Positions 36,198-47,972 are shown, numbered from the stretch's first letter. The stretch is 64,000 bases of DNA from Lentinula raphanica (GCA_027919835.1 JANVFP010000006.1:620001-684000), one strand, 5' to 3'. Translations and numbers: made by a program. Notes: generated from the sequence alone by a model not told the origin.

Positions 36198-37338
36198 CTA
36201 TTTCGCTTTTCGTCCTTTCCTAGTCTTTCTTTCTGGTTCTGCAGATTTCCCCGCCTTGTCCTTGTTCCCGAAAAGCTTCTTCTGCAACTCCTCAAACTGG
36301 GCTTCGTCAATATCTGGTGGTGGGAGAGGATCTGTTTTCGAACGCTTCTTGGGAGATTCCTCGGGTTCTTCGCCATCTACAGGCTTTGATCTCTTTTTCC
36401 CTTTGCCTTTCACTTTCCCTGCAGGTTCTGCGTATTTCGCAGCCAAGCTATCGAAGAAGCTGTCCGTGTTCTTCTGCTTCTTCTTGAGTATGAGCGCTTG
36501 CAGGGCAGATACATCCTCCTCTCCCTCTCCCTCTCCTTCCCCTTCCTTATCTTTTCCTTTACCCTTTCGCTTTCCTGTTTTACCGCTTCCATAAAATTCA
36601 TCCCAGACGCCGAGCTCCTTTGCCAGTTGTTCTGCCTCCTTAGCCTCTTTCTGGCCCTGTTTCTGGCGTACCAACTTCGCCTTCTCATCCTTGATACTCG
36701 ACTCCCACTTTGGAAGAGAGGCGAGTTCGCCGTTAGATATGAGATTGGAGAGTATCACAACAAAACGTGCTTCATCCTCGTGAGTGGAATGGGGGATGAA
36801 AGTCATAATGTCGCCTATGGATCCTCCGGTCTCGGTGTATGCGGCTTTGAGGTCTGATACCTCTTCGGAGGAGCCTGTACAACAAAGTATGAGATATAGT
36901 CAATCTTTCGCAGAGTCCTCACACACCCTGGTATTCTTTCTGCATCTCATCGAGTTTTCCCCTTGTGACACGATCAAACATTTGCTCGAAATAAGCCTCC
37001 CAGCCGTCTTCCCCCGCAGCGAGATCAAAGCCCTCTTCCGTTGTACCCGTCTGATCATAGCGCTTTCTGCGCTTGTCGTCACTGAGTACGGCATATGCGA
37101 ATCCGATTTGCTGAAATTTGAGCGAGACTTCAGCTTTCGCGGACTCGCTCGCAGTCGCGTGTTTGTCAGGATGGTATTTCAGAGCGAGACGGCGATAAGA
37201 CTTCTTGATCTCGTCTAGCTTGCAGTCTTTAGCGACGCTCAGGACATCGTAGAGGTCGACGGAGTCTTCGTCGGGGAAGAACGTGGCAATGGGATCATCA
37301 TGGTCCATCGTTGTGGCACTGGTAGTGACGCGTGACAT
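36198..37338 (-). CDS. DnaJ co-chaperone, DNAJC9-like
   Basis: J-domain protein. The J domain is at about residues 27-95 (DLYDVLSVAKDCKLDEIKKSY, HPD in ALKYHPDKHA, FAYAVLSDDKRRKRYDQTG), so it can stimulate an Hsp70. After two introns the remainder is the DNAJC9-type region: YTETGGSIGDIMTFIPHSTHEDEARF, then LPKWESSIKDEKAKLVRQ. A long Lys/Glu-rich tail has GEGEGEGEE and basic nuclear-type clusters. DNAJC9 proteins are histone-binding co-chaperones; a nuclear histone role is inferred. About 340 residues. It is convergent with the FHIP-like gene and head to head (96 bp) with the first dolichyldiphosphatase gene. Confidence 0.88.
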
Positions 37339-37434
37339 CGCGCCGTTTGTGATTTGTTTATGCGCGTGACACAGCGCTAAAATTACATACTACTTACTAG
37401 CGCTCATTAGGAGTCTGACTAGTCAGCCATTAGC

Positions 37435-38163
37435 ATGGACGTTCATGCACATGGAGGACCGCCTGGCGACGTTGAGGCTCCAGCATGGAAGCTTCCCTGG
37501 TGGCTTAGACTTTTGGATAAGGTAACGGGGCACTATTCAATCCTGGACTATGATATCTCAAACGAAAACGAATTTGCTTCGCAGACGAATGCGACTGTGA
37601 CTGCTTTATCAACATGTTTCTTTCTATATACTCAGTCTTCCGGAGTCGCCTACTTTGGTTCAGGAGCGATAGCCTGCATGTTAGTGGTAAAGATTATTAA
37701 GAAGATGATCAGACAAGAGAGGCCAGTGATGCAGCGGTCAGGGAAGAAAAAGAAAAAGACTTACGGGTAAGTCCTCTTCGTCCCACTCTGTTCGATGATA
37801 TTCCTTTGTCAATGAGAACCTAGAATGCCTAGCACGCACTCTACCACCGTCACATACTACGCCACATACATTCTCTTGGCCAGTGTCTACCTTCCGATTC
37901 ATCATACCCTTCCTCAAAGCTCGATAACAAGGATCCTACCACCGCTGGTTGTCGTACCCTGGGCTACTGTGATTGCATTATCCAGAATATGGTTAGGACA
38001 TCATACTTTGTCTCAAGTTTCTGCAGGATGCACGCTTGGATTTGGATTCGCTTGGTTCTGGTTTTATCAATGGACAAGCGGTCTGAACAGATATGGTTTG
38101 GAAGTAGAACAGATGTGGCACTCTCTTCTCGCATCTCGAAATGATAGCTTGAAAGGGATTTAA
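37435..38163 (+). CDS. Dolichyldiphosphatase-like PAP2 protein, copy 1
   Basis: Membrane phosphatase that recycles dolichyl diphosphate to dolichyl phosphate in the ER for protein N-glycosylation (yeast Cwh8/Cax4, human DOLPP1). PAP2 motifs: KKMIRQERP (K-x6-RP), YGMPSTHS, and SRIWLGHHTLSQV, where Gln replaces the last Asp of generic PAP2 enzymes, as in DOLPP1/Cwh8. Four hydrophobic spans. Comparison with copies 2 and 3 places an intron at 37522-37584 (LLDK then TNATVTA). It is 63 nt with no stop, so its retention would add 21 residues. A second intron lies just before MPSTHS. The C-terminus (SLLASRNDSLKGI) differs from the other copies. Most diverged of the three. Confidence 0.87.
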
Positions 38164-38794
38164 GGGCTCACTACTGTGAACTGTTTGCCCTTTTGTCGAA
38201 TGCAGGGCGTAATACGAAACCATTTGCTACCCTGCGTTAGCTGTTGTGGTGTAGAGGTACGAATATCCTCTCCGCGGCTGCATGTTCCATGTGGATTATC
38301 TCTCTGCATCAAATTTACCCTAATCACCGGTGATTCATAAAGGTCAAGGTTCCTAATACCTTAGGTAGTATAAGTGTCTGGTGGCATGCGATATTCTCTT
38401 TCAACTTGATATCGTCGTCTTGTTGGGATGCCGCATTTCTTAGTCAAAGGTATGTAAATCGCAAATCTTAATACGAAATGACAGCGCCTTGATACAATTC
38501 GTTTTGTGGACGATCTTCGTGTTGTAGGACCTATACGGTGACTCGGCAGATATCCATTACGATTTCTTACGATTCATCTCCTCTTTCATTTGGTGTTTTG
38601 CCCAGAGACGTACTCGCATGAAACTGACTGTTTCGTACACAATAAGTGCGAATTATACATTCAGGAGATACGATGGGTCATACAGGACGCAACGTTAACC
38701 GAAGAAATATATTTTGATTGTCATTGCCATAGGTCTGGTCACTGGTACAAAGAAAAGTCTAGTTCGATTGGTGGCTACTGGCCGCCCAATTCTT
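38164..38794. other. Convergent intergenic region between dolichyldiphosphatase copies 1 and 2
   Basis: About 630 bp between the 3' ends of two paralogues on opposite strands. No ORF with family features, no RNA gene and no terminal repeats were found. Confidence 0.5.
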
Positions 38795-39491
38795 CTATTT
38801 CCATACAACTGATCGAGCTCGCCAGAGCTGCTCTATTCTTACTCCATATTCGTTCAACCCGCTTGCCCAAAAATAAAACCATAACCAAGCAAAGCAGAAA
38901 CCCAATATACATCCAACCGACACTTGAGCTGGAGTATGATGTCCAAGCCATAACCTGGATAGAGCTATCATCATCGCCCAGGGCAAGACGATCATCAATG
39001 ACAAAATTCTTGTCATCGAGTTCTGAGGTAGAGACTGATGGATTGGAAGGTAGACCACAGCGAGAAGGATATATGTCGCGTAGAAGGTGCCAGTAGTAGA
39101 ATGCGTGCTCGGCATTCTGGGATCAACTTTCGATCAAGCATAGAACACGAACAACCGAAAGAGAACTTACCCGTAGGTCTTTCGCATTTTACTCCCTGGT
39201 CGTTCCATTACTGGTCTCTCTTGCCTGATCAATTTTTTGACCATCTTGACCGCCATGATACAAGCAGCTACACCCGAAATGAAGTATGCAACTCCAGACG
39301 ACCGAGTATATAACAGGAAACAAGCTGTTATGGAAATGACAGTCAAGCTCGTCTATGAGATGTGAGTTACTTCTGTAGCAAGCCCGTTGCAAGTCTCAAG
39401 ATGGAAGAGATTTAGTCACCTTGTCCAAGAACTTCAGGTATAAGGGGAGCTGCCATTCGGGAGACTCAGGATCGGTGTAGGGGTTCGCCAT
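38795..39491 (-). CDS. Dolichyldiphosphatase-like PAP2 protein, copy 2
   Basis: Three exons: MANPYTDPESPEWQLPLYL to LDK, then TSLTVISITACFLLYT through KKLIRQERPVMERPG, then MPSTHSTTGTFYAT to RSVVWK. All PAP2 motifs are intact, including SRLWLGHHTPAQV. Intron positions match copies 1 and 3. In the last exon (106 residues) I count 12 differences from copy 3. Upstream flanks of copies 2 and 3 also look related (CAGTTC... GGCAGA... TTTTTCTC/CCTCG... CATATATAC), so the duplicated unit probably included the promoter. Function as for copy 1; why three genes are kept is unknown. Confidence 0.85.
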
Positions 39492-41619
39492 GGATTCTCG
39501 CAACTAGTTCAGGAGGGCAGATAGGTTTTTTCCTCGAGTTCCATGTCCATATATACGGCGCAGATAGAATTGTATTCATGGATTCTGAAGGGGATGATAT
39601 AGTGCCAAAGCAAACATTTCAATATTCCTGAATCCTGAGTAATGTTCCGGCATTTTCGTACGCTATCAAAAGCTGTCTTCTCAATTATCGCCAGTGGCAA
39701 GAGGCTATACTGCGGTTCGAAAACCTTTCCACATGGGTACGTATCAGTGTATGTACATGGGACGGAACTGGTAGTTTCCATCCATCTACTATAAGGAAGT
39801 TCTTGAGGAATCGACCTGATGACGTTTAGGTATTGAGAAAGATCGATTCTTGCTAAAGAAAAAGGGAGGCGACTGGTGCTGCATCGAGTCCGATTGACGA
39901 GGCATGATGGAGTCCCGAGTCTGGCAACACTTCGTCTCGCGAACTTAAGAGCCTGGAGATGGCTTGAATTTCTTGCGTACTTGTTTCGACCGGCATCATG
40001 TTGTCAGTAGAAGCTCTCCTTGGATAAGAACGAGGTTCCAAGAGTCTGGAGCGAAATAGTTCGTGACGTAGAAGCGATGGATGTGTGTTTGGCTGGAAGT
40101 TTTGGTCCGGTCTGGGTGGGCCTGACGAGATTGGAATGGGTTGTAGTAACACATATCTGGGAGTACTGAAGTGTCCGAGTGGGACCAAGCGATACGCTGG
40201 TTATTTGTGCCTGTACCTACGAGAGGGATAATGAAATATACGTTAGGTGGGCGGTAAGAAATTGACAGATTCAACCAAGCATATATAGACCTAGGATGCA
40301 ATGAGATTAAAGATAGAGGATTACTAGACTCTGAAAACAGATTCGAATAGCTCACCTGAAATAGATTTCGCGATGTAGGAAAAAAAACATTCACGGAGAA
40401 AGGCCTTTCCCGGAAATCGAATTTTGAAACAGATAGCTGAAGAAAAGAGTCTTCAAGAATTGAATCAAGCTAGATTGTTACACGAATTGAAATATCAGAG
40501 GAAAGCGTTGTCCAAGGTCTTTGCCAAGTTGGCAAAAGGCCGGCCCTGAGGCCTGAGGGCTGGTCCTCCGAATTTGGGTTGAAGGAGTCTTCATGAACAG
40601 AAAAGATTAGACGGAAGGACGGGACGGTGGGAACGCACGAGCGGGATTTTGGTGGGTTTTTCACCGAGTCAAGCGGGAACACTGAGAGCAGTGCTGAGCA
40701 GTGTTGTATAAAGTGAGTGAGAAGCCTGGATAAGTAGTAGTGGAATGACCCAGTCTAAGCCCGCCGCCGCTGTTCCACAATTTGTAAGTAGCTGTGTTTC
40801 TCCAAGGAGTAAAAAGCAAGTTCCAATACTTTGCTTTGTGTTCACCCTAGTACTCATGTTGATCAATATAGCCAGTCGCGAGTCAAGAAGTTAGTAGGCG
40901 AAGGAGTACCACCTAGTAAGCGCTCAGTGATCGGGACTCTCCGAGCTTGCTCCGAGCTAGTCTTCCGAACAAGTTGTAGACTAGCTCCGAGCCCTCCTGA
41001 GTACACGGTTGAACGTGAAACTCGTTGAACCTCGGTCCTCAGATACAAACATCAGCATTGAGCAAGTTCAAGCCTCTGGCAACGTCTCGAAATATTCAAG
41101 CTCGAAAAATCAGGATTAATCAGTACTAACACATCATTTGTCTCGTAGTATGACTCGCTTGGCCGCATCTGGATTCCATGCCAATGCCATTTTTCACCCT
41201 AGTCATCTCCTTCAGTTTTGCACAGGAGACATACTCACTACTACACACACCGTGACGGAGAGTTGGCAAGCGTGAGTCCTTGATGAAGGAACATGCATAA
41301 AGGGATCTTACACCAACTTCTACCAGCTGCAGACAGGTTTGACGAGTGACAGCCGCCACCAGAATCGTCCTTGACTCCTTGTCACTTGCGCTTGAATGTT
41401 CGCCGCGCGCGCAGCCTCAAACGACTGTTGGTTAGCCTGAGTTGTGTTTTCACCGAATTTTCTGTTAGCTAAGGATCTCTTTCTAGCTACAGTCTGCTCC
41501 AGCGCCAAGAATCTAATATTTCGCAAGAATGATCCATCGATTGACAAAAAAGTATGATTGGCAAAGCCATCGACTTGGTGTAAAAGATTGTATGTAGTTC
41601 GTTTTGCTGGCCCCTGCTT
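39492..41619. other. Gene-poor 2.1-kb stretch between dolichyldiphosphatase copies 2 and 3
   Basis: Promoter of copy 2 and 3' side of copy 3, with about 2 kb otherwise unexplained. Minus-strand ORFs at 39853-40188, 40470-40682 and 41320-41547 lack family motifs. The last (75 codons, ATG start, hydrophilic helical LANRKFGENTTQANQQSFEA) is the least unlikely to be real. No transposase-like ORF or clear terminal inverted repeat is seen. Confidence 0.45.
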
Positions 41620-42316
41620 TCATTTCCATACGACAGATCGGGATCGCCAGAACTGCTCTACTCTGAACCCATATTCGTTCAAACCACTTGCCCAAAAATG
41701 GAACCATAACCAAGCAAAGCAGAAACCCAAGGTGCATCCGACTGAAACTTGGGCTGGAGTATGGTGTCCAAGCCATAGTCTGGATAAAGCTATCATCGTC
41801 GCCCAAGGCAAGGCGATTAGCAACGACAGGACTCTTGTCATGGAGTTCTGAGGGAGCGACTGATGGATTGGAAGGTAAACGGCAGCAAGAAGAATATATG
41901 TCGCGTAGAAGGTGCTGGTAGTAGAGTGTGTGCTCGGCATTCTAGCGGAAATATGTCAGTCAAGGTGAGGATTTACGAGCGAAAGCGAGGTTCATTACCC
42001 GTAGGTCTTTCGCTTTTGATTCCCTGGTCGCTCCATAACCGGTCTTTCTTGCCTAATCAATTTCTTAACCATCTTGACTGCCATGATACAGGCAGCTACA
42101 CCCGAAGCGAAGTACGCAACTCCAGACGACTGAGTGTATAACAGGAAGCAGGCTGTTATAGAAATGACAGTGGAGTTCGTCTACGGGATGGAAGTAAGTC
42201 ACGACGCCTTGCAGGATGTACCAGAGAGATCTACTGACCTTGTCCAAGAACTTCAGGTAGAAGGGGAGTTGCCATTCGGAGTCGGAAGGCTCAGTATCAA
42301 TGTAGTGGCTCGCCAT
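41620..42316 (-). CDS. Dolichyldiphosphatase-like PAP2 protein, copy 3
   Basis: Three exons as in copy 2: MASHYIDTEPSDSEWQLPFYL to LDK, then a membrane block through IRQERPVM, then MPSTHSTTSTFYATYILLA to RSVVWK. The motifs K-x6-RP, PSTHS and SRLWLGHHTPAQV are complete, so the enzyme should be active. It lies in the same orientation as copy 2, about 2.1 kb away, consistent with tandem duplication. The closeness of copies 2 and 3 compared with copy 1 suggests that they split last. Confidence 0.85.
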
Positions 42317-43042
42317 ACTAGTAGATGCTCAGTTCGGGTATGCAGACAGTTTTTCTCTTGGATCGATGCTACATATATACGTTACAGATAAAAATCAAAT
42401 CATGAAGATTCAGATCGGAAAGGTGGGATTCGATTGGCGTCGCCTACGGGATGGCGACATGGATCGAAGCAGGATCGAAGAGAAAAATCATTCATGACTA
42501 TCGGGATCTAGCATAACTCGTCTTGAATTTTCTTTCCTGTCTCCATGATTGATGAGACGCCATCACTGACGCATTACATCTGCCACAGGAGCGTCCCTTT
42601 GCATAGCGGAGTCATGCGAGGCCTCAGGCAACAGACCTCATTTTTTGTACGTCCTATGTAGGTCCTTCCTTCCTAAGGACACCCAGGCCTTTCCGCTCTT
42701 GACTTCCCCGGCGGCCAGGTAGTTATAGGTGGTTATGAGAGTCCGCCTCGGACGGTCGATATGATTTTTGTCAGTAAGTTTCTACATATTTTTCTTGGTA
42801 AAGAATTATTGCTGAGTCGTTCGCAGTCTTTTGCAGTACACCACTATCGCATGAAGTTTGAACAATTTGCGAGCCGAACCCCCGAGCTTTCCCATCGTAC
42901 TTAACTTTGATAAGCAGCCATAATCGTTGATCCGACATCTTCCGGTGGAACTGTAGTATTACACTCTTTGGCCTCTGCTCGTTGCGCTCACATCTAAAGA
43001 ATTGGCAGTGGGCACTACCTATAACAGCCACATGAGCCAAGC
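42317..43042. other. Divergent intergenic region, dolichyldiphosphatase copy 3 / DUF218
   Basis: About 725 bp. It carries both promoters; the part next to copy 3 resembles the region upstream of copy 2. An ORF at 42771-43166 on the minus strand overlaps the DUF218 start and is taken as chance. Confidence 0.5.
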
Positions 43043-43732
43043 ATGACTGAGACTCAGATCCCTGCCTCAATCGACGCAGATGCTTCACTGATCTACAATT
43101 ACCATCGCCTTCACCACCAATTAAGCCCTGCCTCCGCGATATTCTGTCTCTGCAGCCTAGACACACGCGTTGCTATCAGAGCTGCAGATCTCTATCTTCT
43201 CGGACTCGCTCCACTCCTCATCTTCTCAGGAGGGTCAGGTACCTTGACTGAAGGACGCTTTGGCGGTGTACCGGAAGCTGAAATTTTCGCAACGATTGCG
43301 CGGGAGATGGGTGTTCCGGACGATGCGATGGTGGTAGAGACCCGGTCGACGAATACCGGAGAAAATGTCCGTTTCACGCATGCGCTCTTGGAGGAGAAAG
43401 GACTACTTGGAGGGATTGAATCGTTCATCCTTGTACAGAAACCATACATGGAGAGACGAACGTATGCGACGTTTGTCAAGCAATGGCCTGCCGTGGACAT
43501 CGTCGCAGGAAGAACGGTGGAATTCAGTGTGACGAGTCCGGAATTGGAATGGGACGAATATCCGAACGGGGAAAACCCTAGGGATCTGGTTATCAACGTT
43601 ATGGTCGGAGATTTGGTGCGTATTCGAGAATATCCTGCTAGAGGGTTCCAGATTCCCCAGGTTATTCCTTCCGAAGTATGGGCTGCTGGTGAGAGGCTGA
43701 TAAGTGCAGGCTACACGCAGCATTTGCCCTGA
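43043..43732 (+). CDS. DUF218 (YdcF/SanA-like) protein
   Basis: Intronless 229-residue protein of the DUF218 family. Motifs: AADLYLLGLAPLLIFSGGSG, EAEIFATIAREMGVPDDAMV, ETRSTNTGENVRFT, and ILVQKPYMERRTYATFVKQW, the usual order in bacterial YdcF. YdcF of E. coli binds S-adenosylmethionine, but no reaction is established. No signal peptide or membrane span is present, so the protein is probably cytosolic. It is one of only two intronless complete genes in the window, in intron-rich surroundings; together with strong similarity to bacterial proteins this is compatible with old transfer from bacteria. Codon use looks like that of its neighbours. Confidence 0.85.
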   Translation: MTETQIPASIDADASLIYNYHRLHHQLSPASAIFCLCSLDTRVAIRAADLYLLGLAPLLIFSGGSGTLTEGRFGGVPEAEIFATIAREMGVPDDAMVVETRSTNTGENVRFTHALLEEKGLLGGIESFILVQKPYMERRTYATFVKQWPAVDIVAGRTVEFSVTSPELEWDEYPNGENPRDLVINVMVGDLVRIREYPARGFQIPQVIPSEVWAAGERLISAGYTQHLP

Positions 43733-44073
43733 GCACGGTATGAGACCCGTCGTTCACGATATGATAAGAAAGGCCGACAACGGTCGGACTGAAAACGGAT
43801 GTCCAGGGATTGGGAACTTGGAAGTACAAATGCTTTGAATTACTGATATCATTGCGATAGGGATTAGTGTGATAGATTCCTTGGAAACGACATGGTAGAT
43901 ACAGCGCGAAGCTAGTTAGCTGTAGATAAATATCATACTCTTAGGTATACAAGAAAGTCCATATGAACATTGAGAACATCTTAAATCGAAAATGGTAGAA
44001 GGTAACGAATGGCGTAGTACTTAGTGTGCGTCGTGCAAACAAAGGAGGATCACTATATAGCCCTATGAGATTA
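43733..44073. other. Convergent intergenic region
   Basis: About 340 bp between the DUF218 gene and the membrane-protein gene. Only 3' UTR sequence is expected; nothing else is seen. Confidence 0.5.
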
Positions 44074-46139
44074 TCATTCGATAGACATTCGAGGTGCAAG
44101 CATGGTGCCTCCATTGTAGGAAGACTGCCGTTGGCTCATGTTTCCTGAAGAATTGCCCGTCAATGAGTATTTCGGGCGTTTGTTTACATCTAGGAAGTGA
44201 TTACCGTGATTAAAGAGATCCAATTTTGTTGAGACAGGTTTGTATGACTGACCGTGGACTTTGGATGGGAGCAGGCCTCGGTCAAAGTCGCTAAAGCATC
44301 TAAGGCCGACAACGAAAGTTCCTGAAGGACAGATGTTGAGAGGGGGAGAAAAGATGAACGAGATAATAAATATTCCCTCACCGAATAGAAGGAGGAAAGC
44401 AACAATTGCTGAGAAAACATGAGAAACCTGATACATCATACAGCTCAAAAGGACTTACTGAAAACGGTTAAAGTCGCGCGTGTCGTGTTGTACTGATCTC
44501 TCGAAGAGGGTTCATAGAAACGGACCAGTTTGTAGACTTGTGATGTCTGCTTAAGCAACTTCACCAGAACAAATATTCTATGCGCTTACTGACTGAAATG
44601 GAGGATGAGTATCGCAAAGAAAGGAACTAGTCTCATATCATGACTTACAATATGTCTCTGCTGCCAGCATCATCTATTGAAAGCGGAATTGAGGATATGT
44701 CTGAACAATTCGTTGATCATACGCACTATGAGGGATATGGACATGAGCCTGTCACCCGAAAAAAAAAGACTTCAGTTCAGTCCAAGCGAACGATGTAATA
44801 TGCAAGACCCGACCATTTAATTTCTCTTTGAACGGCTAATGCAGCGCCCATGAGAAGCCCCAGAACGATGGGAATGGCAGCGATAGTTATACTGAATGAA
44901 AAATTAGTTCAACTTTACCCAAATTCGTCAACTCAACACTTACCCAAACTCTGCGCTATTTTTGGAAAGCACAACGATGAGGAGCTGCGTTGCGAGTCAG
45001 CACGTGTTCAACAGTGCTTGCAACGCACTCACCTGCATTGTTACGCCAGTGAAAAAGAAGAAGTCAAATTTCAAGAGACAGATTTCGACCTGGTAGTACT
45101 GGTACATAGCTGAAACAGGGTCAACCTTCGTCGAGAGCTTGCCATCGGAATCATCGTACTTTTGCTTTTCGGATTTGCGCCGACGATGTGAAAAATCGCC
45201 CAGCTTCGATGACAGGATGAGAATGAGATGAGAGCAAGTGTGCAGGGAGTACTTACCCGAATTCGCCATAGAGTTGTTTGATGAAGAACATCATGATCAA
45301 CCATGAAGCAGCAATCACACAAGGGGTAACGATAAGGAAGGGCTCAATTTTCCTCCATAGCGAGCCGGGTACATCGCAATTCTGGTTTGTGAGTGTTCAA
45401 GACTGCAATCGCAACACAGGGCCACTGGCGAACATACGATGAGATAATTCGTAGCGCTAGGGTCCGAACAGTCCACAGATCCATTGATAAGCGCGTCCCG
45501 AGTCTGGTGAACTTGCAGTGCAGCGGATACTATCAGAGCAAGGTGGAACACTGTTTCAAGGTACGGTTGAGGGGGACAGTTGTCATGCAACAGATTTTGC
45601 GACGTACACAAGATTCCAAATAGCTGAATGATATTTCTGAGCCTCAGAGCATCTGCGGCCATGAACAGTTCGAATATTCTGGGTGGGCCAACTCATTAGC
45701 AGGATATAGAATTGGAGGAGGTGTTTCAGTCTCACTCGGCCAAGGCAAATAGGGCCAGATAACAAGGTAATGTCTGCAGTAGTGATTTAGGGAAGGAACC
45801 GTAAGATCTAATGATGAACACACTTTGTAACCAGACGTTGTGAATGATACATGCTCGTCCACCTGTCGGGCATGCTCAGTATCATTGATTAAAGGCATAG
45901 CCGCGATTACCATCGTACCATTCTAAACGTAATTCCAACCATTGTAAGGACCACGGTGGCCTCTAAGACTGATAATGAGGACTGATGGTGTGAGGGGTAT
46001 TATTGTGATACTGACGAATGAGAACTATAACAAAAACACCATTATTAATGCTTGTGAAAAGGAGATAGTTGGAAGACGACGCACGAGTTGCGACAAAGAG
46101 CCTTTGGGCCCTAGTGCCTAGCAAGGCCTCGATGAACAT
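44074..46139 (-). CDS. Multi-span membrane protein, UPF0658-like
   Basis: Many-exon gene rebuilt by hand. The hydrophobic N-terminal part (MFIEALLGTRAQRLFVATR) is followed by LEATVVLTMVGITFRM, LPCYLALFALAEIFELFMAA, DALRLRNIIQLFGILLFHLA, a luminal-type Cys-containing loop, GSLWRKIEPFLIVTPCVIAA, FFIKQLYGEFGWAIFHIVGA, MYQYYQVEICLLKFDFFFF, LLIVVLSKNSAEFG and ITIAAIPIVLGLLMGAALAV. Then comes a soluble tail ending MLAPRMSIE. At least seven spans. The DALRLRNIIQL and FGWAIFHIVGANP blocks recall a fungal family annotated as UPF0658 Golgi membrane proteins; function unknown. The first exon is the least certain part. Confidence 0.65.
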
Positions 46140-46406
46140 AGCTTCAAGAGAGTTGAAGAAATGTAGGAGGAAACGAAGAAAATTGGGTGAGAAAGGCCGG
46201 GAAAAGCAGTTGAAACCTTGAAAGGCTTATTTAGGCGCTAATATGCGATGCGGCCGGCAACTCAACTTGGACACAGCCCCAGCTCGTTCAGCGCTGAGCG
46301 TCGGAAAATTATCAACACCGAGTATCAGAGCGTCCTCATAGGTCCTCAGATCTCAGGATTGACCAGCGAGCTATTCAGCAGATGAACTGAACATTATTCT
46401 TTTACA

Positions 46407-47972
46407 TTACAAAACCTCGCCGCTTTCTATAAGATCTAACATGCGTTCGGCCACATATCTCTCTTCCAACCAAAGTACCATAATGCTTTCTTGTTCTTTC
46501 AGTTTGCAACGTTGGAGGGCTTTAGTTGCGCGTTCTATGACCGTGGTGCAGACATCACGCAGAATGCTCCGGAATATATCTTCATACTTGTTTGCAAGCG
46601 TCTCTCGTTTTCCGAGTACAACATCTTTCCAAGGGCGAAGCAAATCCTCCGAACTTGCGGTGGGTAGTAAGGAACCAGAGGGAAATATGGCCAATAAACG
46701 CAAAGCTGTGACCAACCGATACGAAGGAAATACAGATCCGGAAGCATAGTGCATTGTCCAGTCCCTAAAGGCAAAGGAAAGCTCGTCAATCTGAACAAAC
46801 AAATCAAAAACATGTGGAATGTACCTCCAGTAATTCTCCGACGTCAAGATTTCCTTCAGCCAAGAGCCTGTCTCACCCTTGTCGACGAGAAAAGCATCCA
46901 CAATATCGTCAACATTGACTTCGAGAGCACGGTGAGTTTCGGGAATTGAATCAATGGGTAGCACGAAACCATATTCCACGAACAGCACGCGATTACAGTG
47001 CGCACCATACTTCAGATACAGTTCGGTATCTGTATCGACGGAGGTCTGGGAAGGAGAGATTAGGGAAAAATCGCGATACAGATCCGGGCGGAGATTTGGT
47101 TTGCTAGAGAACGGTGATTCCATACAGGGGAGGTGAGAGGAATGGTTCGCAAAATCCAGTATCGGGCAAAGAGTTATGTTGTCAGGATGTGATGAGGGGT
47201 TTTTGACCTGGTAGTATACACATCGTGTATTCACTGTAGATGCGAAATTAACAGTTTTGAACCATTCAGGATATACACTTGCAAACCGTTTAGCCAAGCC
47301 CAGAGATAATCATCTTTCAAAGATTCGTCCCACTCAAGGGAAGCACTGCTACGTTTTGGGGTGGGTTCCAGGAGCTGGGGATGATCACGCTAAGATACGG
47401 CTTCAGACTTGATTCGCCTCCTCGACCGTTTGCGTACCGACCACGAACAAGGACACCGTTGCCAGATCGTTTTGAAACTTCGAGGAGAGATCGTGAAGGG
47501 CCTGTTTTGTGCTGGGAGGAAGAAGCTCAAGAAGTTCTGTGTTTATTGATTTGGATATCCACGAGAGCGGATGATAGTCAAAATTGCGGGGTAGGGTTGA
47601 GATATAAGGCCCAAAGAGAGGTTCCAGAGAGTCTTCATCTGGGCGAGGACGATGTAAGAGTAGATGGAGAGATATCAGTTGAGTGGCTGATAGCGATTTC
47701 ATTGCAGAACCATAGTGAGACGAAAGGGTTTTGATATTCATGAGTGCAGTTTTTGGGATGTTAAACAACTTCGTGCTCGGAAGAACCGTTTTGGTGGTAA
47801 ATAGACCATAGTAATTTGTGCCTGTGCAGATATAAGCTTTTATCGCAATCGAAAGATTACACCTACCTTCGTAGATTTGTCTCCTCTGGACATGCAGAGA
47901 GCTTTCGCCTTTGTCCCTGCCATGGTCTTCGAGCCAGGATAACAGATTTCGCCATCTAACGTCGTCGTCCAT
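46407..47972 (-). CDS. SET-domain protein, lysine methyltransferase type (SETD3/SETD6/RKM class)
   Basis: N-terminal MDDDVRWRNLLSWLEDHG is a common opening for Rubisco-methyltransferase-like SET proteins. After one intron, QIYEGTNYYGLFTTKTVLPSTKLFNIPKTALMN forms the first SET strand pair. After a long helical insert come TRCVYYQ and LCPILDFANHSS (the NHS motif that binds S-adenosylmethionine), VEYGFVLP, and the C-terminal substrate-binding helices. The substrate is unknown; ribosomal or translation proteins are usual for this class. The frame stays open upstream to an ATG at 48182, but 47972 fits the family start and leaves 264 bp to the divergent dehydrogenase. Confidence 0.8.

Noticed and set aside
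36256..36857. Plus-strand ORFs rich in Ser/Phe/Leu
   Set aside because: They are complements of the Lys/Glu/Gly-rich DNAJC9-like tail, an effect of low complexity.
38230..38310. tRNA-like A-box (GGTGTAGAGGT)
   Set aside because: No B-box (GGTTCGANNCC) at the proper distance and no cloverleaf pairing could be drawn.
39853..40394. Overlapping minus-strand ORFs in the dolichyldiphosphatase cluster
   Set aside because: No domain, no splice-consistent extension and Pro/Ser-rich random-looking composition.
39492..41619. Transposon remnant as cause of the duplication
   Set aside because: No transposase or reverse-transcriptase motif, no target-site duplication and no terminal repeats were found by eye.
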